From assembly GCA_013396525.1 (NCBI GenBank), contig VWYX01000342.1, forward strand, positions 124,001-188,000: 64,000 nucleotides of DNA, read 5' to 3'. Every line of letters begins with the position of its first letter. Within the stretch, counting starts at the first letter, position 1. Source of the DNA: Chaetorhynchus papuensis. Its lineage: Eukaryota > Chordata > Aves > Passeriformes > Rhipiduridae. The notes under the pieces were generated by a model. That model ran no database searches, was not told the origin of the DNA, and was given only the letters and a program-made list of their open reading frames with translations. Made by a program: the position numbers and the translations under genes. Positions 10,503-19,978 of the stretch are shown one piece after another.

Positions 10503-11673
10503 CTAGGAAGTGGAAAAGAGCACGGTGAAAGTAACTATTTTTTTAGATTGTATAAAAATACAGAAAAATACACACATTTTTTTTCTTTTGGCTGTTAACA
10601 ACAGGACACACTCCTGCAACAGAATACACTCTCCACAGTAGCCTAAGTCTCTAGTGCATGCTGGGTCACCCTTGGCTTTGACAAGTTAAATTGGTGTCTT
10701 TAAAATTAAAGCCAGATATCTTCTGCTCTCTAAATACATTCAGGATCTTCTCTTCTGTCAATGCCAGAGGTTTCTTTCCTTTCTGAGGAGGCTGATGCCA
10801 TTATCAAAGGGCTCAGATTCTTCTTCCCAGTCATCTTCTGCCAGTCCTGAGAGAAAGAGAAGGAATAGGAAGGCTTCGTTTGTTCACCCTGAGTGAACCT
10901 CTCCTAGCATTTTAGTTTGGATCAGCCGTATGTCTCTGTTGTCACATTTTCTGTGCTTTGACTCACATTTTCAGATCAGTCTTGGAGTAAGTGACCTGGA
11001 TTGTTGTCAGATGGAATTAAACTGAAAAAATGTGCACCAGGAGGGCACCAGGTGTGCTTGAACTGTGAGTGGCCATTCAAGTGACTGCAGAGACACAGCG
11101 TAGGGTTAATCTGAAGCAACCTTCCTATCCAATCCCACAACTCTTGCATTGTGAATATGGGATCCAGCACAAACAGTTTCACTCCATTCCTGTTTGTCCC
11201 AACCCTTAGTACACCCTGCTGCTTTCTAGTGCAGACCAGAACCTTTGCCTCTTCTTCCAGTCCCAGGACAGACACAATGAGATTGAGAAGGTATCTTGCT
11301 GTGAGTGGTACAGACTTGTCTCTCACAACTATTTTAGCTTCTAGGCAGTAGTGAATTTTGCTTGTGTTGCCATTTTGTTTATCATCTCATTCATTTCGAA
11401 GTCTGAAGCCTGTCTTGATATATTTAGAAGGGCTGAAGGGAATTAGGCACCTCTATGACCACTTGAAAGTTGATGACTTAAGGTCCTTTGATCATCCCAG
11501 ACATGGATATTAAATCCCTTCCCAAACACTCACTACTTTATCATCTTGAGTGAAATGCATTCTTGTACAGAGAGCCAGAAACTTCTGAAGTCCGGGTAAA
11601 TTGTAAATAGGTTCACTGGTGTATCTGGGCTGCTGTGGTGCATTCTCTGTAGGGCTGCAAATTGAGCTGATCC

Positions 11674-11716
11674 TGAGACCTAAGGCCACATGGACTGAGA
11701 CCTAAGGCCACATGGA
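11674..11716. repeat. 22-bp tandem duplication (two copies)
   Basis: The unit TGAGACCTAAGGCCACATGG plus AC occurs at 11674-11695. It is followed directly by a second copy at 11696-11716 that matches over 21 bases. The identity implies a recent local duplication in the last HIVEP2 intron. Confidence 0.95.
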
Positions 11717-13199
11717 GTTATAGTCACTTTATTACACATCATGTCTTTCAGAAAGCACATTGGTAATATGTTCTGTTACCAAATTTCACTATAGAGTTCA
11801 GTGTTGTCTGGTTTTTAACTTTAAAAAACCTTAAGTACATTATGACATGGTAATCAAAGAGACTCTTTTCCACCCAACATCTTTTTGCAAGCTGTGGTCT
11901 GAGGCTGCCCAGAGGATGTCTGTGAAGGGTGCTTGGCTTTGAAATGTGATCTTCCTCTTAATCTCCCACAGCCTGATTTGGGTGATGTACCAGATACAGG
12001 GTAAACCTTGTCTCATCCCTGAGGCATTCTGGGGGACTTGTGAAGCTGGGTATGGCTTTGCTCAGGGGTGTGATGTGGCAGTCTGGCTTTGTGACCAGGT
12101 CAGAGCATTTAGTGAAAAGCTGCTACAGAATACTGTTGTTCGGGAAATTATATGTCACCTGGAGTTGAAGGGGAATATGCTAAACTGTAACAAATGAGAA
12201 TTGATAGGAAACGAACTGGATTCCTATCTCCTGACAAAGAGAGGAGCTCATCTCGCAGCACTGGCAGCAACCCATTCTGACTGCACTGCAAAAAGATACC
12301 ATAACTTCCTGCACTGTGCTCTGTGATCTAATACTTGCCCTGTCAACTGAATAAAGTCTTTGGATTTTCGGGATGCTTGCTGAAAAGGGACAGTCTATCT
12401 CCATGGTTATGTATATGTGTGTGTGCTTGTAGGTATGAAAATGCTAGATATTGGTAAAGGAAATAAAAGCAGGGTAAGAGGAAGAAACAGTTATTAGTGA
12501 CTGTAACCATTTATGTTCTCAGTTTCTAAACTTACCTGCCAGAGCTAGAGAAAAATAATCCAGTATGTGCCCAGCCAGGCTTGGAAGGTATCCAGTGACA
12601 TGCACACACTGTCACTGTCTATGTTAAAATCGGGAATACGAGACATATACTGGATAATGCTGCTAATCTTAAAGCACACAGCAGTTTCTGTCATGTTAGA
12701 CACCTCTATCCAACAAGGACAGACTCTTGCTCTATTCCCTTACGAAACTCTGGCAGGGTGAAACATGAAGCCAATGTCTTTCTCAATTAGAGATATGTGT
12801 GTGACTAGGTTTGTTCTTTGATGAGTTTTACTCTTTTTTTTTTGCTCTATTTCCCTTAGCCCAAGTTCACATCAGATGTAATAGTGATAAATGTCATGGT
12901 GTAGGAAACATTCAAAAGGACAATATGACTGATAAACTGCTTGACAGACCAAAGATGGAAAAAAAAAATAGGGGGCAAGCAGCTGTGCAGAGGTGAGGTT
13001 AGCGATAGGAAGGACTGACAGGGTAGGTGAACTGTCTTGTGGCTTGGCAACTGCAGTTTGTTTTGTAAAGTTTCCCCATTCAGCAATATAATGTGCTGTC
13101 ACTGTGCTTTCTTATGACAGTTTCCCTTTTATGAGACTCAAGCATCTCACTTTCTGAATAGGAAAATTCCCAACATAGATTAGTCTCTGAATAATATCT

Positions 13200-14070
13200 C
13201 TAAAGTTCGAGTCCGATGATTATGGGTCACCCTTTCCTGTCTCGACATTGATTTATATTAAACAGGACAAAGCATCTGAGCACAGTGAGATTGAGCCCTT
13301 GGGTAGCACAGAAACTGAATCTTTAATTGCCCCCTAAACCAGCTCCCTGGGATGGGATCAAGAGGTTGCTTAATGCCTTGAGAGCTAGGATTTCCCAGCA
13401 GTGAAGTGCTGCCACTTTAATGCATTGGCATTTAGCAGCGCAGTCCTCGGGCTGCCACACCAAGGCTGTGGTAGCACCACAGCTCTGGGGCAATTGATCC
13501 GTGTTTGGTCAATTTACAGAGCAGACATGAGCATTTTCATTCATTTAATTTCATATGAGAGTCCCCGAGAGTTGTGTGGCCAAATCCCACACATAATTAT
13601 GAAAATGTCATCCTGCACTTGTGTCATCACTACTCCTCTGGTCAGCAGTAAATGATACTTAATCATCAGATAGCAAACAAATTTTTAAACTTAAGAATGA
13701 AAGAAAAAGGAACCCAAAAGCTCAGGGCATATTTAATACTGAGTGAAGATGGAGCTATTCATTCTTCCAAGGCGGGAACTAATGGGAAGGCAGTGAAAAT
13801 GTCAATATTGCGAGATTGGCTTTTATTAGCCGTCACAAAATCCCCCATTCTTCTCAATCCCATTATAAGTGGGCGAGTCTCCCTGGGACAGAATCATCAC
13901 TTCTGCTCACAGCTGATGCCTGTGCTTTTGTTATTATTTATTGTTTACACTGCAGATAAGCCAGAGGGGTGCTCCATTGTCTCAATGACTGGAAAAATTT
14001 GTGTCTTCATTGCAGAGAGACACTTTAACTTGCATGGAAATACCCATCTGCTTTCACCAAGGATTGGGTA
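13200..14070. promoter_or_regulatory. Putative conserved non-coding (enhancer-like) element in last HIVEP2 intron
   Basis: This repeat-free stretch carries many transcription-factor-like words: TAAT cores (TTAATTGCC, CATAATTATG, CTTAATCATC), TTTATTAGC and a palindrome of two RUNX-type sites at 13466-13482. It lacks coding character: the open frames in it have no domain and overlap one another. The call is compositional only, because conservation cannot be tested from one sequence. Confidence 0.3.
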
Positions 14071-14487
14071 AAGCTCCCAGGGAGCAAGTATCTTCTCTGG
14101 GGCTCAAGAGCAGATTTTTCAGAAGGCAGAAAATACATACATGCTGTCAGATATTCCCTGTTATGCCAAGCAATGGTGGTGAGCAGGGGACGTTCCCATG
14201 TGTATTTCTCTGCAACAAAGTCCAAATACCAGCTTAATTTTCCAAAAGAGAGGGTAAGATGGATCTCCTGGCCAAATTCCTCCTGAGGAATGAAAATCTA
14301 TCTACCCCAAATTCTGTTCAAAGTTTCGGTTGAATATAATACCCTCCACTTCTGACCTAAATTGCTGCATTGTGTTGCTGAACTCTCTTAACTAGCCACT
14401 GCCTTTCACCTCGGAGGCATGAGCCCTCTAGGGCTGAGCTAAGCAAAACCTTCTCTGTTGTTTGGATATGCAATTAGTGGAGTTTTC

Positions 14488-14535
14488 CAAATGCTTTGGG
14501 ATCCATCTGGATGAAAGGTGCTTCGTGAATGGGAG
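14488..14535 (+). repeat. Ancient LINE/SINE 3'-tail fossil (second copy)
   Basis: AAATGCTTTGGGATCCATC followed by TGGATGAAAGGTGCTTCGTG closely matches the remembered consensus of the same ancient tail (GCTTTGGGATCCTTCGGATGAAAGGCGCT). It is better preserved than the copy at 10449-10502. The upstream 100-150 bases may belong to the same element. It lies only about 110 bases before the last coding exon. Confidence 0.55.
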
Positions 14536-14644
14536 GTTGTGTTAGACAGGAAAGCAGATAGGTGGTTTGGCAGCCAGACAAGAATTCTGCTATAGTAGCA
14601 GTGCTGACATCTCTTTTTTTTTTTTTTTTTTCTTCTGCTTACAG

Positions 14645-15463
14645 AGAAGGGGGTTGTCTCAGGCGCCTTACTTCAACATATATGGAGAAAAAGGAGGCAT
14701 GGAGCACCGCAGGTCTAGCCTGTTCCCCGAAGGTCCGAGCGACTACGTCTTCAGTCATCTTCCACTACACTCCCAGCAACAGATCCGAGCACCTATCCCC
14801 ATGATGCCTATTGGGGGTATCCAGATGGTCCATTCAGTCCCCGTGGCCCTTTCAGGTTTACATTCTCCGTCCACTCTGGCCCTGCAGAGGGAGCTCTCTG
14901 AGGAGAAGCAAAGAGGAACTGCGGAAACCCTTACAAAAGAGTCGTATAGTATTTCTAAGCACCACGAGAAACGTACCTCTCCGCACAGCTTGCACCCCGC
15001 TGCCCCCCCCAGCGCCCCCTCCTCGCCGCTGCTGTTGCTGGCGCAGAGCACATCCGAGGACAGTGTCGTGGCTACCGAGAGGGAGCAGGAGGAGAACATA
15101 CAGACTTGTACAAAAGCCATAGCCTCTCTGCGAATCGCCACAGAAGAAGCCGTTCTGCACGGGGCGGAGCAGCTGCAGAGGCCTTCTGAGCCTCACCAGA
15201 AACCCTTAGAAAGTGCACATTTTAGCATTAAACACTTTAGTGGATCTGAGCCGGGCCAGCCCTGTGCCTCAGCCACCCATCCTGACTTGCACGGTGGTGA
15301 ACAGGACAGTTTTGGTACATCACAGACTGCACTAGCCCATCCCACCTTTTACAGCAAGAGCTTTGTGGGTGTCCAGCAGCTGGGCTTTCACAGCAGGAGC
15401 GACCCCCCATCAAGCACACAGGAAAGGAAAGATCCGTCATCTGAGAAGAGCAAGCCACATTGA
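14645..15463 (+). CDS. HIVEP2: HIVEP2 terminal coding exon (exon D)
   Basis: The exon encodes residues 397-668 of the window's portion and ends with TGA at 15461-15463. It starts in phase 0 after TGCTTACAG, with the upstream exon joining as ...GHS|RRGLSQAPYF. Recognisable conserved blocks are LFPEGPSDYVFSHLPLHSQQ, a Met/Pro-rich IPMMPIGGIQMVHS, and a TEREQEENIQTCTKAIASLR segment at about residues 537-556 that may form a helix. The end is KDPSSEKSKPH. These match the HIVEP2 C-terminus as I know it from mammals; HIVEP1 ends quite differently. No enzymatic domain is present. The region is presumably disordered and used for protein contacts, but its exact role is not known to me. A run of CCC codons at about 15000-15020 encodes a Pro/Ala/Ser-rich stretch. 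Confidence 0.96.
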   Translation, partial: RRGLSQAPYFNIYGEKGGMEHRRSSLFPEGPSDYVFSHLPLHSQQQIRAPIPMMPIGGIQMVHSVPVALSGLHSPSTLALQRELSEEKQRGTAETLTKESYSISKHHEKRTSPHSLHPAAPPSAPSSPLLLLAQSTSEDSVVATEREQEENIQTCTKAIASLRIATEEAVLHGAEQLQRPSEPHQKPLESAHFSIKHFSGSEPGQPCASATHPDLHGGEQDSFGTSQTALAHPTFYSKSFVGVQQLGFHSRSDPPSSTQERKDPSSEKSKPH

Positions 15464-15786
15464 TCTGAGATGCATGGAGACTTTAACCCCATACATTTAC
15501 CCCACTTTTTTTTTTTTCTAGAGATAGAAAAAGTATTCAACTTTACAGCATGCCTGTTCTAAGTTACAGTAGTTTGCTATTATATATACTTTTGTTATAT
15601 CAAAAGAATTAGATAAAGTAACAAGTCATCATGAGCCTGACCAAAACTAAATTTGAAATTCTTATTGGGTCTGGTACTTTTAAATTGTACAGATGTTTGT
15701 GCCTTTTCTTTACTTTGCTTATATTCTTATAAGCATTTTTTTAGCAGTAATTTGTACATATTTTAGAATTTGTGTATCTGCTTTGT

Positions 15787-15792
15787 AATAAA
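15787..15792 (+). terminator. HIVEP2: Proximal poly(A) signal AATAAA
   Basis: This canonical hexamer lies 324 bases past the stop, with T-rich sequence downstream. It could yield a short 3' UTR isoform that keeps the Pumilio-type site but loses the AU-rich nonamer. Confidence 0.5.
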
Positions 15793-16232
15793 TGTAATTT
15801 CTTTCCTTTTTTGGACACTTGGATCTAAATGATGTAAAACAGAACAGCATCAATATATGTGAGGTTGCACTAAAACATATTTTTATATGATTAAAACTGA
15901 ACAGCTTTTATGTACAGCTCTGATTCTGTAATACTAATATTTATTTACTTTGTTTCATAAATTGTAAATTTTTTTCTTAATGTTGTGGATTGCTTTTCTA
16001 TGTGAAGCATGGGATTTACTGTTGCGTAATTAGAACAAAATGTATATTGTAAAACAAGATATTTAAACTAGAGTATCTTATCTTATTCTGCACTTATGCA
16101 TTAGTTAAAAAAAAAAGATAAAAGATGTATCAGTCAGTTCTTAACTCTTGTAATTTTTTTTTGTCTCTTGTTTGCCGGATTGACTATAACTTAAGTGCTG
16201 ATTGTGATTTTAAACTGATAGTACCGTAAAGC

Positions 16233-16238
16233 ATTAAA
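16233..16238 (+). terminator. HIVEP2: Possible poly(A) signal ATTAAA
   Basis: This common variant hexamer is followed by a TGTGCTATTGTGAG-type GT-rich stretch within 25 bases, a plausible downstream element. It competes with the ATTAAA at 16296 as the distal signal. Confidence 0.45.
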
Positions 16239-16295
16239 GTAAAACAATGTGCTATTGTGAGTTTTTTCAAAGCTTTATAAAACAGTTATAAATAT

Positions 16296-16301
16296 ATTAA
16301 A
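16296..16301 (+). terminator. HIVEP2: Possible distal poly(A) signal ATTAAA
   Basis: This is the last hexamer before the sequence changes character. GGTCTTATGTGAAC follows and could serve as the downstream GU-rich element. The final cleavage site would then be near 16315-16325. Confidence 0.45.
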
Positions 16302-16404
16302 AGTATTTGGTCTTATGTGAACATGATCTATACACTCCTTAAAAAGCTATGGGAAAACATTCCACCCCATGTAAATATGTGCATCACTGGTGCCATCTGT
16401 GTAG

Positions 16405-16615
16405 CTCACCGGGACCGGCAAGATTTGCTATGCTGGTGCTTCCAGGAGCGGGACCGGGGCACTGCTGACCGCCGGGAGGCAGAGTCCAGCAGCGTCCTGA
16501 CCCACTCCCTGGCCTCCAGCAGCAGGGTGGCAAGGCCCCTACGGCCGCATGGGGCTGGGCGAGGAGCTGGCCTGCTGGCTGCACACACGGCGCCCTGCCG
16601 AGCCTGGAAGTCCCC
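16405..16615. other. CpG-rich block just past the HIVEP2 poly(A) site
   Basis: About thirteen CpG dinucleotides were counted by eye in roughly 200 bases, in a GC-rich stretch between two AT-rich regions. It includes GGGACCGG twice, CTACGGCCGCATGG and ACGGCGCCC. This could be a small CpG island acting as a promoter for an unannotated or antisense transcript, or a GC-rich insertion. No TATA box or coding sequence was assigned. Confidence 0.5.
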
Positions 16616-17008
16616 TGCTCCTGAGGGCTGACCAAGGAGCGTAGGTGTCATGAAGACGTGCTCTGGAGTGTCAGAGAGGGGTTTGGAGAAGAGAACAAGG
16701 TGTTTCCTTGCACTTGAACTCCACAGCTGGCCACTCCCTACTGCAATACCTGTGTCAGCTTTGGGGGAGGCTCCCATTCTGTCCTTTTCCGTCCTGTCCT
16801 GTCCTGTGGACGGAGGCGTGCGGCCCTGCCGGTGAGGCAGAGAGCACCGCCACCCCAGCCTCTTCTGAAATGGGTTTCATGGGCAAGAAGGTCATAGTCT
16901 TCCAGCGTAGGGTCTCCATCTGGGCAAGGTTTGCTCCAGAGGGAAGGGAGGAGGAGCCCGGGCTTGTGTTTGAACACGTGTGGTGGGTTACCACTACCAC
17001 CAGCAGCA

Positions 17009-17065
17009 TGCGTGCACGCACGCACGCACACACACACACTCAAACACACGCATGCATACGCACAG
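17009..17065. repeat. Alternating CG/CA simple repeat
   Basis: The run GCATGCGTGCACGCACGCAC leads into a CA-dinucleotide run, then ACACGCATGCATACGCAC. It is almost strictly alternating purine and pyrimidine, hence Z-DNA-prone and likely length-polymorphic. Confidence 0.9.
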
Positions 17066-17479
17066 ATGAAAGAAACCAACGACCTGGATTATATTTTGTG
17101 CTATTTAGTGGATTATAAATCTGTGAAAACAAGTTTGTATATTGAAAATACATCTAAGGAGTGTTCTTTAAAAAGAAATAAATATACAGTTACATGCATG
17201 AGGTGTCTAGTTTTCATGTGTTCTTTGAATTTTCCAAGTCTGTTGGTGTTCCAGCATCCTGCACAAGAAGCACCCTTATAAATGTGAGAGGTAGTGAAAC
17301 ATGTGGACCATACTTTGGCTTTCTCACATATTATCAAACTAAACCAGTTTATTTCTCCAGTACTACCGTGTGGGGGGAGAGCCACAGGTGGCATACTGTC
17401 ATAATTCTAGCATGATGGCATATAACTAGTGTAATACCATAATGGACTGTGACCACTTCTAAACATTAAAGGTTAGCTT

Positions 17480-17960
17480 CTCATACCCATTGCAATGTTC
17501 TGCCTTTATTCCAGGTCATTGTGATAACCTTGCCAAGATAAGCATGTGCCAGAAAACTGGCTCATCTCAGACTGGAGAGAGGACAAGCAGTATATGTAGT
17601 GGGAGATGAGCAGCCTGTTGGATCATGCTTCCATAGAAAAAAGGAGAACTCAATTATCCATTTTAAATAAACAAGCTCCATCTGATAAAAGCCTCTCTCC
17701 TCCTGGGCTTCATGGCTGTATTGAGAACAAAATGCTCTGCACAATGATCAGCTAATCAGGTAATCATAGATATTTTATTAAAAGGGAACCAGGCAACCCC
17801 TGATGGTAAATGCTCTATTAACATTGCCTTTGTAAGCAACCCTCTTACTGTGGGAGTTACCTCTGGCTTGGTTGATTATTTTAATTAATTTGCAGCTGCA
17901 ATTTGCCATCCACCTTCTCAGCCTTGGGGCATTTTTTTTTTTATAATCGGTGAGCAAGTA
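17480..17960. promoter_or_regulatory. Putative conserved non-coding element
   Basis: This repeat-free segment contains CTAATCAGGTAATCAT at 17752-17767 and TTTTAATTAATTTG followed by the E-box CAGCTG at 17893-17898. Such clustered homeodomain and bHLH words are common in developmental enhancers. The assignment is motif-based only. Confidence 0.25.
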
Positions 17961-19389
17961 TCACTGAAATTGCATGTGATATTTTTGGGTTACAATGGAG
18001 CAACGCTGAAGAGGTTTCAGGTACTTACAGTCTTAATTGTATTTTCTTAATGAGCTAATGTGTATACAGTGCTTTGAAAAAAAACATATCCTCATACAAG
18101 GCCTAGGCATCAATGATGACTTTTCATGCTTTGGAAAGGGTGTGGAGGAGGAATGGCACACATGTCTGACAAAATTTTCCCAGGCATGAGCAATTTTCAG
18201 AATCAACATAGCAAGCACAGCAACTGGGACTGGGGGGCAAATAATTCCATGAGCGCTCTGCCTACACTTCCCAGTGCAGTGCCCTCCAAGCTGCCTGCGG
18301 AGATGACTGTGTGGGGCTGTTTGTGCCCTGCTGTGATGAGCCCACGGGCTCAGCCTCCGTGCTGGGGGAATGCAGCTGCATGGCTCCCTGCCGGGAATGT
18401 TGGTCTCCGGGCAAGACCGGAGTTGCCTGTGAGAGACAGCCCCTCTGAGCTTGACGGGAGGGGGTTCCTCCACAATCCTCGGGGCAGTGGATGCACAGAG
18501 GTCTGTTAGGACCAAAAAGTGTAACCCTGAGCTCCCTGATGTAAACGTCCTGTGTTTTTAAAAGGGATGAAGAGAAGAGATTTAACAGGGTGCTCTAGAA
18601 AACTGCAGAACTGAACAAGATCCTTATATGCAATGTGCTAAAAAAATTCTACGTCAGGAATATAATTACCTATTATATTGTTCAAGGAGGTTATAATTTT
18701 CCATGAAGATCCATATGTCTTTTCTGTAAAGCACAAGGGAAATACAGATGCTCTGGCAAGCTCTCTTTATTTCCTTCTCTCAGAATACTGTCACCAGAGT
18801 CACTTCAGGACTTACTCGCGTCAGCAAGACAAGAGGGTGTATCAGTCTCGTGTAACTGCCTGCACAGTCCTCTCACGAAGCTTCAGATTCTGACTCAGGG
18901 CAGTAACTCCATTGCATGCTAAATACCTCTAAGTGGACTTCCCTACTGCAGGACACACTGCCAGCAGCAGATATTAATTAGCACCAATAAAGGGCATCAT
19001 TAGTCGTAACAGACCCAAAGGGAGTCAAGGGACTTAAGTACAAAAATTTCAGTTCAGGAATGCTGCAGTCAACTCCCATTTAAGCCTAGTGGCTCCTCAG
19101 TTTACAAGGTGCCCCGCCTTGTTTGAAGCTGTTTCCTGCTTTCGGGCATGAGTTGAACTTCTCTTCTTGGAACTGTTTCATGCCTCTTTCCCTCCCACAC
19201 TGACCTGGACACCAGAAAGTATGTATTTCTTGCCCTAGATCCTCCAAGGGACCTGCCCTACTGAGTGGGTCTTTGAAAATACCCGACATATGATGAAATA
19301 TGCTTCCCTCTTGAATTACACTTTTGGCAAGTGCTGTCACCACCTCTTACAGATTAGTTTAATGATTTGGTCCCCATTTCTGAGTATCT

Positions 19390-19407
19390 AAAAAAAAAAA
19401 AAAAAAC
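19390..19407. repeat. Poly(A) tract
   Basis: This is an uninterrupted run of about 17 A residues followed by CCAACAAAACC. No retroposon body was recognised on either side. Confidence 0.9.
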
Positions 19408-19934
19408 CAACAAAACCAAAGCTGTGTTGAAACTGGCTAGATCAACATCTCCAGTCTCCTAGGAGAGTGCCCTGAAATGCCCCACGAGATGTAGAAGTTT
19501 TTTCTTTCCCGCTGAAGTTCTGCTACTGTGAAACAAAGTATTTAACATTCATTGGATCATCAATACGGTATCCTATTGTCCCCAAGAGGAAGAGCTGTTT
19601 GGATGTGCCCTGCTCAGTAGGAACAGAGCTGCCTGGAAGGCTGGTGAGTAGAGTGGTGTGACAGAGACATAGAAGGACCAGGACTGAGTTCAAGCAGCTC
19701 CCTGCCTGAAGTCTTCTAGACAGCTTGGAGAGCACAGTTTCCAAACATGCTTCCTACTTAGCATCCAGCTTCTTTCTGAGGTGGCTGACTCTCCTATGTC
19801 CAATGGAGGCAGGCCAAAACTTAAAATTCTGGGCTTCAGAGTGAGGAACAAATACCAAAAGTTAGGTGTTACATTGCATGAATCCTTTATTGGGTTTTGC
19901 CCTAAACAGCTGAGGGAGAACAAGCCTTATTGAT

Positions 19935-19978
19935 TTATTTCAATGTCCAGTGGAACAAGTCAATGGGAGTTATCCTTT
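19935..19978. repeat. Possible sauropsid ancient repeat trace
   Basis: AAGTCAATGGGAGTTATCC resembles the GACTTCAATGGGAGTT word found in old interspersed repeats of non-avian sauropsids. The match is short and chance is possible. Confidence 0.2.

Larger units (their letters stand above)
7878..14644 (+). other. HIVEP2: Last HIVEP2 intron, with putative conserved regulatory stretch
   Basis: This phase-0 intron of 6767 bp runs from GTAAGT to TTACAG. Visible contents are two ancient LINE-like tails (10449-10502 and 14488-14535), a possible older repeat trace near 8095-8150 and a 22-bp tandem duplication at 11674-11716. An interval at about 13200-14070 is rich in homeodomain-type TAAT cores and free of recognisable repeats. 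The intron ends in an 18-base T run (14614-14631) just before the acceptor. No coding exon was found inside it. Confidence 0.85.
15464..16320 (+). other. HIVEP2: HIVEP2 3' untranslated region
   Basis: This AT-rich, repeat-free stretch directly follows the stop codon. It contains three possible poly(A) signals (15787-15792 AATAAA; 16233-16238 and 16296-16301 ATTAAA). It also has a Pumilio-type word TGTACATA at 15753-15760 and an AU-rich nonamer ATTTATTTA at 15939-15947. The sharp change to GC-rich sequence soon after 16380 supports an end near 16320, giving a UTR of roughly 0.85 kb. The exact cleavage point is not visible. Confidence 0.75.

Noticed and set aside
14755..15196. Minus-strand frames of 128 and 112 codons
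   Set aside because: They are antisense shadows of the GC-richer terminal HIVEP2 exon.
18033..18515. Overlapping frames on both strands (160 and 127 codons)
   Set aside because: Both strands are open at once because of GC-rich composition; neither resembles a known protein or has exon structure.
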